Below, piece by piece: positions 33,563 to 44,047 of a DNA stretch of 53,334 nucleotides. The position numbers and the translations under genes were made by a program. The notes under the pieces were generated by a model. That model saw only the letters and a list, made by a program, of their open reading frames with translations. It made no database searches and had not been told where the DNA came from. Source of the DNA: CAYNST01 sp964399955 (lineage in GTDB: Bacteria; Pseudomonadota; Gammaproteobacteria; Pseudomonadales; Cellvibrionaceae); the NCBI GenBank assembly GCA_964399955.1, contig CAYNST010000011.1, positions 1-53,334 of the forward strand, read 5' to 3'. Position 1 is the stretch's first letter, and each line of letters starts with the position of its first letter.

Positions 33563-33991
33563 ATGACCGCGTTAAATGTCGTATATTTCATTGCAGCTTT
33601 CGCCGCCATCATGAGCCTTGGCTGTGTTTTGGCTTTGTGGCAACTCCGCCAGGCCTACGCGCGCCTTTCAAAGGTGGTGATTGGTCATCAGCGGCAGATG
33701 CAGGCGCTGCAGGCAGACATCAAGACCGCCACCGCCGGCGCAGTGGGAATGGGGCGCAGGCTGATGGCGTTGGAGGGTAAGCTGCAAGAACTGGCCGAGG
33801 CCCAGGAGCAGACGGTTGACCACGCTGATCACTACGCCTACACCCAGGCCAAACACATGTTTGATCAGGGCGCAGACGTGCAAACGGTGGTCAGTAATTG
33901 TGGGCTCAGCAGTTCCGAAGCCCAACTGATGGCGTTGGTGCGCGCCCAACTGGGATCTGCAGCGGCTGGCGGTAAACCCGGTACGCGCTGA
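33563..33991 (+). CDS. DUF2802 membrane-anchored coiled-coil protein
   Basis: The 142-residue protein has one N-terminal membrane helix (VVYFIAAFAAIMSLGCVLAL) and a coiled coil (about residues 30-90). A short C-terminal helical module reads MFDQGADVQTVVSNCGLSS then EAQLMALVRAQL. This is the DUF2802 family, which sits next to cheW in many Pseudomonas-type loci (PA1465). No function is established that I can cite. The layout membrane helix, coiled coil, then G-x6-V/I-x3-GLS-x2-E-x2-LM module resembles Bacillus SwrB, an activator of flagellar rotor/export assembly. That link is my inference. Confidence 0.85.
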   Translation: MTALNVVYFIAAFAAIMSLGCVLALWQLRQAYARLSKVVIGHQRQMQALQADIKTATAGAVGMGRRLMALEGKLQELAEAQEQTVDHADHYAYTQAKHMFDQGADVQTVVSNCGLSSSEAQLMALVRAQLGSAAAGGKPGTR

Positions 33992-34003
33992 TCTGCAGGG
34001 GGT

Positions 34004-34054
34004 GGCCCGCGCGGTTTGCCGTTGAATGAGCGGGCCCCATGGCATTGTATGCCA
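34004..34054. repeat. Inverted repeats in the convergent gap DUF2802 / yciK
   Basis: Two perfect inverted repeats lie between the converging genes. GGCCCGC (34004-34010) pairs with GCGGGCC (34030-34036), and TGGCAT-tgt-ATGCCA spans 34040-34054. Neither is followed by a T-run, so intrinsic termination is uncertain. They may still stabilise the 3' ends of both transcripts. Confidence 0.4.
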
Positions 34055-34087
34055 GCGGCCGTCAGGAAGACTGCCACCGCCTCCTGC

Positions 34088-34849
34088 TTATTTGGGCTGA
34101 GCGTCCAATTGCAGCCCGTGCCAACCGCGGCTGTCCGGCCCCAACAGAAACAGATACCGATTGACGATATCCTGCGCTGCGGTAACCGCTATCGGGTTTT
34201 CTGCCGGGAACGCCGCCGAGCGCATGCCAGTGCGCGTGGCTCCCGGGTTGATGGAATTGACCCGTGTACTGCTGCCTTCCAACTCGTCTGCCAACACCTG
34301 CATCAGGGTTTCCGTCGCACCCTTGGACACTGCATAGGCGCCCCAGTAGGCGCGCCCCTTAACGCCAACTGAAGATCCGGTAAACACCACGCGCCCGTCG
34401 CGGGACAGTTTTATCAGCGGCATCATGGCCCGGGTCAGCAGGAAGGGCGCGGTCACGTTAACCTGCATCACCTTGTCCCAGTCCCCGGGCGGGTAATTGT
34501 GCAGCGGTGTGCGTGACCCCAGTTCGCCGGCGTTGTGCAGCAGCCCGTCCAGCCGGCCGAACTCCTCGCGTACAGCGTCCGCCAGTGCCTGATAGTCCTC
34601 TGCTTTCGCCGTGGCAAGATCCATGCGGAAGATCGCAGGTGTTGGGTGACCCGCCGCCTCAATCTGATCGTACAGCCGCTCCAGCTTGCTTTGGGTGCGC
34701 CCCACCAGCACCAGGGTGGCACCGTGTTGAGCCAATGCCATGGCCACCGCCTTGCCAATGCCGTCGCCGGCGCCGGTTATCAGGACGATGCGGTCGGTCA
34801 TCAGGTTCTCTGGCGGTTGGTAATTCAAGAAAGGACTAAGATCGGTCAT
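34088..34849 (-). CDS. yciK: Short-chain dehydrogenase/reductase YciK
   Basis: This 253-residue classical SDR has the nucleotide-binding motif TGAGDGIG (residues 25-32), NAG (LLHNAGEL) and the catalytic Ser in FTGSSVGVKG with YAVSK. The start is supported by an N-terminal segment LNYQPPENLMTDRI like that of E. coli YciK. An internal ATG at 34801 is a second possibility. The substrate is unknown. It is the last gene of the mtaD-ubiG-mupP-yciK operon, the same order as in Pseudomonas aeruginosa (PA3170-PA3173). Confidence 0.88.
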   Translation of the reverse strand: MTDLSPFLNYQPPENLMTDRIVLITGAGDGIGKAVAMALAQHGATLVLVGRTQSKLERLYDQIEAAGHPTPAIFRMDLATAKAEDYQALADAVREEFGRLDGLLHNAGELGSRTPLHNYPPGDWDKVMQVNVTAPFLLTRAMMPLIKLSRDGRVVFTGSSVGVKGRAYWGAYAVSKGATETLMQVLADELEGSSTRVNSINPGATRTGMRSAAFPAENPIAVTAAQDIVNRYLFLLGPDSRGWHGLQLDAQPK

Positions 34850-34862
34850 TGGCGGGTGTGCC

Positions 34863-35525
34863 TTACAGATAAGTTTGCAGTATGGGCCAGATATCGTTGG
34901 CGGTTTTGGCGGTGTGGGTGGCGTTCCAGTGCAGGTAGTCGTCCGGCTCTGCGGTAAACCCGTAACCTACGGCAATGGTGGGCATGCCGGCATTGCGGCC
35001 ACAAATGATATCGCGCTCGTGGTCGCCTACATAAATGCAGTTTTCGGGCGCACAACCGGCCTGCCGGCAGGCCAACAGCAACGGCTCGGGCGAGGGTTTG
35101 CCAATGCCTGCCTGGTCCGGCGACACGGTAGCTGCGGGAGGCTGGGCAAAGCTGAAGTACTTCATCAAGGCCTCGGTATAGGCCTGCGGTTTGTTGGTGA
35201 CTATGCCCCAGGCGATGCCCACCTCGGCCATGCTGGCGATGAGGTTCTCGATGCCCAGAAACGGGTGGGTGTGAGAGGCTAAATCACCGGCGTATTGGTC
35301 CAGCAGGCGTTGGCGATAGTCCTGAAACTGGCTCTCGGTAAGCCCCTCGCCAAAGCCCAGCTTCACCAGTGCACTGGCGCCATTGGAGACATGTGCGCGG
35401 ATAACCGCTTGCTCAAGTGCGGGCAGGCTCTCTTCTGCTCGCAGCCGGTTCAGCGCGTGGCCCAGGTCCAGGCTGGTATCCAGCAAGGTGCCGTCCAAGT
35501 CAAAAAACACTGCTTGCAATGGCAT
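34863..35525 (-). CDS. mupP: HAD phosphatase, N-acetylmuramate 6-phosphate phosphatase MupP
   Basis: This 220-residue HAD-family phosphatase has motif I FDLDGTLLDT, motif II IVTNKP, the lysine motif GKPSPEP and motif III VGDHERDI. By sequence alone it would be called phosphoglycolate phosphatase (Gph). Its position between ubiG and yciK is that of Pseudomonas MupP (PA3172), which dephosphorylates N-acetylmuramate 6-phosphate in the cell-wall recycling route to UDP-MurNAc. I therefore prefer MupP, by synteny. The gene lies 13 nt from both neighbours. Confidence 0.8.
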   Translation of the reverse strand: MPLQAVFFDLDGTLLDTSLDLGHALNRLRAEESLPALEQAVIRAHVSNGASALVKLGFGEGLTESQFQDYRQRLLDQYAGDLASHTHPFLGIENLIASMAEVGIAWGIVTNKPQAYTEALMKYFSFAQPPAATVSPDQAGIGKPSPEPLLLACRQAGCAPENCIYVGDHERDIICGRNAGMPTIAVGYGFTAEPDDYLHWNATHTAKTANDIWPILQTYL

Positions 35526-35537
35526 GAGATCCGTTTC

Positions 35538-36248
35538 CTATAGTTTTTGCAGGTGCATGATGTAGTTGACGTCCACATCGTTGGGGTTGATGGCAAAGCG
35601 CTGAGTCAGGGGGTTAAAGACAATGCCGCTCACATCTTTTACCTGCAGCCCGCAGCCGCGTGCCCAACGGGCCAGCTCGGAGGGGCGGATGAACTTGCGA
35701 TAGTCGTGGGTGCCCTTTGGCAACCAGCGCAGCACATACTCCGCTCCGATCACCGCCAGAGCATAGGCCTTGGGCGTGCGGTTGATGGTGGAAAAGAACA
35801 GGTGGCCGTCGTCCTTCATCAGGCTGGCGCAGGCCTTGATCAGGGAAAAAGGGTCCGGTACGTGTTCAATCACCTCCAGGCAGGTGACCACATCGTATTT
35901 GCCGGGGTTTTCGCACGCCAGTTGCTCCGCCGTTATCTGGCGGTAGTCGATGGTCAACTGTTGCTCCAAAGCGTGCAGGCGAGCAACCGTCAGGTTCTCG
36001 CCGCCCATGTCTATGCCGGTTACCTGCGCGCCGCGAACGGCCATGGCCTCGCTGATCAAGCCACCGCCACAGCCCACATCCAGCAGGGTTTTTTCCGCAA
36101 CCTGTGCGTGCAGGTCTATGTAGTTGGCGCGCACCGGGTTCAACCTGTGCAGCGGCTTGTATTCGCCCTCCGGGTCCCACCAGCGGCTGGCCGTGCGCTC
36201 GAATTTGGCAATTTCAGCGGCGTCTACGTTCAGTTCTGCGTTGCTCAT
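35538..36248 (-). CDS. ubiG: Ubiquinone biosynthesis O-methyltransferase UbiG
   Basis: UbiG catalyses both O-methylations of the ubiquinone ring using S-adenosylmethionine. The 236-residue product has the typical start NVDAAEIAKFERTASRWWDP, the SAM motif LLDVGCGGGLISEAMA and VVTCLEVIEHVPDP. Length is standard (about 232-242). It is cotranscribed with mtaD upstream (29-nt gap) and mupP downstream. The shared theme with mtaD may be S-adenosylhomocysteine handling, since UbiG produces it. Confidence 0.95.
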   Translation of the reverse strand: MSNAELNVDAAEIAKFERTASRWWDPEGEYKPLHRLNPVRANYIDLHAQVAEKTLLDVGCGGGLISEAMAVRGAQVTGIDMGGENLTVARLHALEQQLTIDYRQITAEQLACENPGKYDVVTCLEVIEHVPDPFSLIKACASLMKDDGHLFFSTINRTPKAYALAVIGAEYVLRWLPKGTHDYRKFIRPSELARWARGCGLQVKDVSGIVFNPLTQRFAINPNDVDVNYIMHLQKL

Positions 36249-36277
36249 AAGTCATGCCCGTCCGACGGTCAGGGGGT

Positions 36278-37600
36278 TCATGGTGCCAATTTGCGTTGCC
36301 AGTGGCGGGCGCGATTGGCAAGATCTGCGGCGTTAAGACTGAGTACCCGGGTGTCGTCCATCAACAGTTTTCCGTCCACCCAGCTGTGGGTCACGCGGAT
36401 GTGACGGTTGTTGTAAACGAGCACAGAGGCGACATCATACCTTGGTAACAGATTGACGTCATCGATGCGCACCGCAATAACATCCGCCCGTTTGCCCGGC
36501 TCCAGGCTGCCGATGCAGCGGTCCTGGCACAGCACCTGCGCACCGCCCAGAGTTGCCATTTCCAATACGCGGTGGGCATTCAGGGCGGCGGCATTGTTGG
36601 CGGCGTGCTTGCCGATCAAAGCCGCTGTGGCCAGCTCGCCGAACATGTCCAGGTCGTTGTTGCTGGCCGCACCGTCGGTGCCCAAAGCCACCCGTATATC
36701 GGCATCAAGCAGCGTCTGCACCGGGCAGATGCCGCTGGCAAGCTTCAGGTTGGATTCCGGGCAGTGGACTACGCTGGCACCGGTCGTTTGCAACCGTTCA
36801 ATGTCGCTTGCGGCAACTTGAGTCATGTGTACGCACTGGGTCTGGGGGGTTATTACCCCAAGGCTGTGCAATCGGTCGATGGGGCGCACACCGTGTTCGC
36901 GCAGGGAGTCGGTAATCTCGGTTGCGGTTTCATGCAGGTGAATGTGGATGGGCGCCTGCACCTCATCGGCCAGCACCGCCAAGCGTTTCAGTGGCGCGTC
37001 CGACACGGTGTAGGCCGAGTGCGGGCCGAAGCCCACAGTGATGCGCTCCACCGAGCGATAGTCGTCATGCAGACTCAAACCTTTGTGAATGTATTCATCG
37101 GCGCTTTGCGCCCAGATGGAGGGGAAATCCAGCACCGGGAAGTTGATCTGTGCGCGCAGACCGCTTTCACGCGCTACTTCAGCGGAGACCTCGGGGAAGT
37201 AGTAGGTGTCGCTGAAGCAGGTGGTGCCGGTACGAATCATCTCCAGCGCGGCAAGCGCGGAGCCGTCGCGGACAAAATCTTCGCTCATCCACTGGCTTTC
37301 GGCGGGCCAGATGTGCTGCTGCAACCAGCCCATCAACGGCAGGTCGTCGGCATAGCCGCGCAACAGGCTCATGGCGGCGTGACCATGGGCGTTCACCAGC
37401 CCGGGCATGAGCACGTGATCGGGTAGCTCAAATACCTGTTCCGTCTCGAATCGCTGCAGAATGTCCTGGCGGGTGCTGATAGCCTCAATGCAGCCAGCCT
37501 GCACCGCAATTGCGCAGTCCGCCAGAATTTTTCCGCGCGGCACGATGGGCAGTACCCACCCGGCAGCGATGATGCAGTCAACCTGCTGACGTTGGTTCAT
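36278..37600 (-). CDS. mtaD: 5-methylthioadenosine / S-adenosylhomocysteine deaminase (TRZ/ATZ family)
   Basis: This 440-residue amidohydrolase has the metal ligands HGH (LVNAHGHAAMS), His in FGPHSAYTVSD, IHIHLHET, and the catalytic Asp in LGTDGAASNNDLDMF. The TRZ/ATZ family includes MtaD of Pseudomonas (PA3170), which deaminates methylthioadenosine. The same position beside ubiG supports this. The frame extends to 37702, but the ATG ending at 37600 has AGGTGAA just upstream. The mtnA gene found beside mtaD in Pseudomonas is absent, so the fate of the product is unclear. Confidence 0.87.
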   Translation of the reverse strand: MNQRQQVDCIIAAGWVLPIVPRGKILADCAIAVQAGCIEAISTRQDILQRFETEQVFELPDHVLMPGLVNAHGHAAMSLLRGYADDLPLMGWLQQHIWPAESQWMSEDFVRDGSALAALEMIRTGTTCFSDTYYFPEVSAEVARESGLRAQINFPVLDFPSIWAQSADEYIHKGLSLHDDYRSVERITVGFGPHSAYTVSDAPLKRLAVLADEVQAPIHIHLHETATEITDSLREHGVRPIDRLHSLGVITPQTQCVHMTQVAASDIERLQTTGASVVHCPESNLKLASGICPVQTLLDADIRVALGTDGAASNNDLDMFGELATAALIGKHAANNAAALNAHRVLEMATLGGAQVLCQDRCIGSLEPGKRADVIAVRIDDVNLLPRYDVASVLVYNNRHIRVTHSWVDGKLLMDDTRVLSLNAADLANRARHWQRKLAP

Positions 37601-37708
37601 TTGTTCACCTGTGTTTGCTTGTTGGGCCCGCTTGCAGCCGGCCAGTATAACGAGACCTATGCGCCTGCGCGCGCGGCGCATGATTACGCCGTGGCGCTGC
37701 ATCTATGT

Positions 37709-37714
37709 TATTAT
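37709..37714 (+). promoter_or_regulatory. Possible -10 element upstream of gyrA
   Basis: TATTAT followed by the GC-rich discriminator TGCGCCC resembles strongly transcribed promoters. No good -35 box is found at 16-18 bp; the nearest, TTACGC at 37684-37689, is 19 bp away. A start near 37721 would place the terminator-like stem at 37732-37753 at the very beginning of the transcript. Confidence 0.3.
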
Positions 37715-37730
37715 TGCGCCCTTTGGCACT

Positions 37731-37753
37731 GAGCTCCTTCGGGGGGCTTTTTT
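37731..37753 (+). terminator. Terminator-like stem-loop in the gyrA leader
   Basis: AGCTCC (37732-37737) pairs with GGGGCT (37743-37748, one G-U) around a TTCGG loop and is followed by a run of six T at 37748-37753. This is a compact intrinsic-terminator shape. It lies about 125 nt upstream of the gyrA ATG on the coding strand, in the mtaD/gyrA divergent region. It could be an attenuator or the end of a very short transcript. Confidence 0.5.
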
Positions 37754-37876
37754 CTGGTCATTCGAGATTGACAACCCGGTCGTTCAAGCCTGGCAGGTGC
37801 TGGCAGGGCGCGTTCTGCGAGTTGGTAGATGTTGTCACTCACTCAGCAAAATCAACAATAAGGAATGCCTCAATCC

Positions 37877-40528
<2,652 letters not shown>

Positions 40529-40552
40529 ACACGACCAGGAAGAGCGGCCAAC

Positions 40553-41665
40553 GTGAGTACACCCGAGCAGAGCACAGAGCAAGCGCAACTGGCCAAGCTG
40601 CGCGACCAGATAGATGCCCTAGACACGCAAATAGGTGAGCTGATCAGTCAGCGTGCCCATTGCGCGCAGCAGGTAGCGGAAGTCAAGCGCCACTTCAGCG
40701 GAGATGTAGACCCGCTGTTCTACCGGCCGGAGCGGGAGGCTCAGGTACTGCGGCGGGTGATGGAGCGCAACCAGGGGCCGCTGGACGACGAAGAACTGGC
40801 CCGTCTGTTCCGCGAGATCATGTCCGCCTGTCTGGCTCTGGAGCAACCCATCAAAGTGGCTTTTTTGGGGCCGGAGGGCACCTTCACCCAGCAGGCGGCC
40901 TTGAAGCATTTTGGTCATTCCGCCAAGACCGTGTCCCTGGCGGCAATTGATGAAGTGTTTCGCGAGGTGGAATCCGGCAGTGCCCATTTTGGTGTGGTGC
41001 CGGTGGAGAATTCCACCGGTGGCATGGTGGAGCACACCCTCGACAGTTTCGTCGATTCCAGCCTGCAGATCTGCGGTGAGGTGGTGCTGCGCGTGCATCA
41101 GCATTTGATGGTGTCGGATGTGACCAAGGTCGACAACATCTCTCGTATCTATTCCCATTCGCAGTCGTTCAAACAGTGCCGCAAGTGGTTGGACGCGCAC
41201 TATCCGCAAGCGGAGAGGGTGGCGGTCAACAGCAACGCCGAGGCGGCCAAACGCATCAAGAGCGAGTGGAACTCGGCCGCTATCGCCGGAGAAATGGCCG
41301 CCGAGCTTTACGGTTTGACCATCCTGTCCGACAAAATCGAAGACCGGCCCGACAATGCCACCCGATTTTTGATTATCGGCCGCCAGGAAGTGGCCGCCAG
41401 CGGCGACGACAAATCAACCATTCTGGTTTCCATGCGCAATGAGCCCGGTGCCCTGCACGCACTGCTGGAGCCCTTTCACCGCCACAACATTGATCTCACG
41501 CGGGTCGAAACCCGCCCGTCCCGAAGCGGCAACTGGAACTACGTGTTTTTTGTGGATTTTATCGGGCACAAGAGTGATGCCGGAGTCAGCAGCGCACTGA
41601 AAGATGTGGCTGAACGCGCAGCAGATCTGAAAATACTGGGTTCATACCCCAAGGGCGTACTCTAG
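40553..41665 (+). CDS. pheA: Bifunctional chorismate mutase / prephenate dehydratase (P-protein)
   Basis: PheA converts chorismate to prephenate and then phenylpyruvate for phenylalanine. The 370-residue protein has an AroQ chorismate mutase domain (about 12-95), the dehydratase domain starting VAFLGPEGTFTQQAALKHFG with VPVENSTGGMVEHTL, and a C-terminal ACT domain with LTRVETRPSRSGNW, the phenylalanine-binding ESRP-type motif. It starts with GTG. In Pseudomonas serC precedes and hisC follows; both are absent here. Confidence 0.95.
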   Translation: MSTPEQSTEQAQLAKLRDQIDALDTQIGELISQRAHCAQQVAEVKRHFSGDVDPLFYRPEREAQVLRRVMERNQGPLDDEELARLFREIMSACLALEQPIKVAFLGPEGTFTQQAALKHFGHSAKTVSLAAIDEVFREVESGSAHFGVVPVENSTGGMVEHTLDSFVDSSLQICGEVVLRVHQHLMVSDVTKVDNISRIYSHSQSFKQCRKWLDAHYPQAERVAVNSNAEAAKRIKSEWNSAAIAGEMAAELYGLTILSDKIEDRPDNATRFLIIGRQEVAASGDDKSTILVSMRNEPGALHALLEPFHRHNIDLTRVETRPSRSGNWNYVFFVDFIGHKSDAGVSSALKDVAERAADLKILGSYPKGVL

Positions 41666-41726
41666 GATTTACCCATGCGCGTCCTACGCAGGCGCGCCTT
41701 GTCCAATCACCTCTCGTCAGGGCTTT

Positions 41727-43967
41727 ATGACTGATTCAACCGCAACCCAATCGCGTGTGCGACGCCTGGTGGTCATTGGCCTGGGGCTTATTGGTGGCAG
41801 TCTTGCCAGCGCCGCGCGCCAACGCGGTATCTGTCAGGCGGTGTGGGGGGTTGCGCCGGACGAGCAGGTGCGCGCGCGGGCAATGGAGCTGGGCATTGTT
41901 GAGCGTGCCGAAGGCAGTATTGCGGACCTTGCCGCCGACTTGGGTGAAGGTGATCTGATTTTCATTGCCGTGCCCACCTTGTCGGTGGTCAAGGTACTGG
42001 CGCAGATCGCCCCCTGTGTCAGCCCCGCAGTGACTGTCACAGACGGAGCCAGCGTCAAGGGCAGCGTGTTGGCTGATGTGCGGCGGGTCTACGGGTGTGT
42101 TCCTGCCCAGGTCGTGCTGGGCCACCCCATTGCGGGCTCGGAAAAAAGCGGTGTGGAGGCGGCCAATCCCGACCTCTACGAGCGTCACCGAATCATCCTG
42201 ACACCCCTGCCCGAGACCGGCACCTCGCACCTCGAGCGGGTGCAATCATTGTGGGAGGCCGTGGGCGCAGAGGTGCTGCACCTGGATGTTCAGCAACACG
42301 ACGACATACTTGCCGCCACCAGTCATTTGCCCCACGCCATTGCCTTTTCCTTAGTCGACACCCTGGCCCACGACAGCCAGAACCAGGATATCTTCCGCTA
42401 TGCGGCGGGCGGGTTTCGCGACTTTACCCGCATTGCGTCCAGTGACGCGACCATGTGGCGTGACATCATGTTGGCCAACCGGCAGTCGGTCGTCAAAGCC
42501 CTGGACCTCTTCAGCGCCAATCTGGACCGCCTGCGCCAGGCGATTGAGCGGGAAGACGAGCAACAGTTATTGGGCATATTCACGCGAGCCAAGGCGGCCC
42601 GCGACCATTTCACGCGCATGCTGCAGCACCGCGCGATAGTGGATGCCGGCCCATCGCGCACCGTGCACCTGCGCGTCAGTCCAGCTGGCGGGTTGGGTGG
42701 CAGCCTGCGCCTTCCCGGCGACAAATCCATCTCTCATCGCGCGGTCATGCTGGGTGCGCTGGCGATAGGCGTGACCGAGATTCACGGTTTTCTGCAGAGT
42801 GAAGGCGCTCTGGCGACACTGCAGGCCTTGCGCGATATGGGCGTGGTGATCGTCGGCCCGACGGACGACAAAGTTGTTGTGCACGGCGTTGGTCTTCACG
42901 GTTTGCAGCCTCCTGCCGGGCCTTTGTACCTTGGCAATTCCGGCACATCCGCGCGTTTGCTGGCGGGTATTTTGGCAGGCCAGGCGTTTGACAGTTGTCT
43001 TACCGGGGGTGAAGCGCTCAGTCGCCGGTCCATGGCGGGGATCATTGCCCCCCTGACCCGCATGGGCGCCGTCATTACTGCGGCGGCAGGCAGTGCCATT
43101 CCGTTGCAGATCAAAGGCGGCCAGACGTTGAAGGGCATTGAACACCGCATGCCGGTCGCCAGCGCTCAGGTGAAGTCCAGCCTGCTGTTGGCAGGACTCT
43201 ACGCGCAGGGCGTCACTCGCATTACCGAGCCATTCGACACCCGCGACCATACCGAGCGCATGCTGCAGGGCTTGGGCTACAGCGTGACGCGAGACGGTGC
43301 TTCCGTGGCCCTGTCACCGGGAGGCGAACTGCACGGTTGCAGAATAGACGTTCCTGCGGATCTCACAACCGCCGTTTTTTTTGCCGTGGCAGCCACGGTC
43401 ACTCCGGGCTCCGAATTGACGCTATTGAAAGTGGGCGTCAATTCCAGTCGGCTGGGCGCCGTTCACATACTGAGGTTGATGGGTGCCGACATTGTATTCT
43501 CGCAGAAGCACACCGTGAGTGGCGAACCGGTGGCGGATATTTGCGTTCGCAGCGCTTCCTTGCAAAGTGTGGCGGTGGCGGAGGCTTATGTTGCTTCGGC
43601 CATTGACGAGTTGCCGGTTTTACTGGCCGCTGCGGCATGCGCTGAGGGCGTCACGCAGTTTTCAGGTGCCACAAGGCTGGGTCTGGCAGACAACCAACGG
43701 GTTTGCGCCACCCTGGCGGGGTTGCAAGATTTGGGTGTGGACTGCGGTATAGACGGCGACCTGTTGAGCGTGCGGGGCGGGCCAATCCAGCAAGGCGAAG
43801 TGGACAGTCGTGCCGACAGTCGCACCGCCATGGCCCTGACAGTAGCAGGCTTGCGTGCCAAGGGGCCGGTGGTCATACGGAACTGTGTGGGGGTTGTCAA
43901 CGCCTTCCCGGAGTTCACTGCCATGGCACAGGCGGCAGGCATAAGCTTAGAAGCAGTTAATCGTTAG
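41727..43967 (+). CDS. tyrA-aroA: Fused prephenate dehydrogenase and EPSP synthase
   Basis: The 746-residue protein joins two enzymes. The first ~300 residues are a TyrA-type NAD-dependent dehydrogenase (VIGLGLIGGSLASAARQRG, GHPIAGSEKSG), making 4-hydroxyphenylpyruvate or arogenate-derived tyrosine. The rest is 5-enolpyruvylshikimate-3-phosphate synthase, starting near LRLPGDKSISHRAVMLGAL, with LGNSGTSARLLAG. It shows class II signatures GDKS, SAQVK and RDHTE. The same fusion is known in Pseudomonas. The domain order puts a late and a mid pathway step in one polypeptide. No break in the frame is seen. Confidence 0.94.
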   Translation: MTDSTATQSRVRRLVVIGLGLIGGSLASAARQRGICQAVWGVAPDEQVRARAMELGIVERAEGSIADLAADLGEGDLIFIAVPTLSVVKVLAQIAPCVSPAVTVTDGASVKGSVLADVRRVYGCVPAQVVLGHPIAGSEKSGVEAANPDLYERHRIILTPLPETGTSHLERVQSLWEAVGAEVLHLDVQQHDDILAATSHLPHAIAFSLVDTLAHDSQNQDIFRYAAGGFRDFTRIASSDATMWRDIMLANRQSVVKALDLFSANLDRLRQAIEREDEQQLLGIFTRAKAARDHFTRMLQHRAIVDAGPSRTVHLRVSPAGGLGGSLRLPGDKSISHRAVMLGALAIGVTEIHGFLQSEGALATLQALRDMGVVIVGPTDDKVVVHGVGLHGLQPPAGPLYLGNSGTSARLLAGILAGQAFDSCLTGGEALSRRSMAGIIAPLTRMGAVITAAAGSAIPLQIKGGQTLKGIEHRMPVASAQVKSSLLLAGLYAQGVTRITEPFDTRDHTERMLQGLGYSVTRDGASVALSPGGELHGCRIDVPADLTTAVFFAVAATVTPGSELTLLKVGVNSSRLGAVHILRLMGADIVFSQKHTVSGEPVADICVRSASLQSVAVAEAYVASAIDELPVLLAAAACAEGVTQFSGATRLGLADNQRVCATLAGLQDLGVDCGIDGDLLSVRGGPIQQGEVDSRADSRTAMALTVAGLRAKGPVVIRNCVGVVNAFPEFTAMAQAAGISLEAVNR

Positions 43968-43992
43968 CAAATCAGTTTGCTTTTTCTATAAT
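43964..43992 (+). promoter_or_regulatory. Sigma-70 promoter for cysDN
   Basis: TTAGCA at 43964-43969, a 17-bp spacer, then a perfect TATAAT at 43987-43992. The -35 box overlaps the end of tyrA-aroA. Transcription would begin near 44000. No CysB site could be recognised with confidence. Confidence 0.65.
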
Positions 43993-43993
43993 G

Positions 43994-44021
43994 GCGGCCC
44001 ACGCCCCCTGCGGGTGGCCGC
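43994..44021 (+). promoter_or_regulatory. Stem-loop at the 5' end of the cysDN leader
   Basis: GCGG-(C)-CCAC at 43994-44002 pairs with GTGG-CCGC at 44014-44021, an 8-bp GC-rich stem with one bulged C. It lies at the predicted transcription start, before AGGAAG (44031-44036) and the cysD ATG at 44048. It may stabilise the message or act in control; no known riboswitch was recognised. Confidence 0.4.
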
Positions 44022-44047
44022 ACCCTTTTCAGGAAGTCTGTTGCACT

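Noticed and set aside
34863..35525. Annotation as phosphoglycolate phosphatase Gph
   Set aside because: HAD motifs do not separate the two, but the gene order matches mupP of Pseudomonas. Gph remains the alternative.
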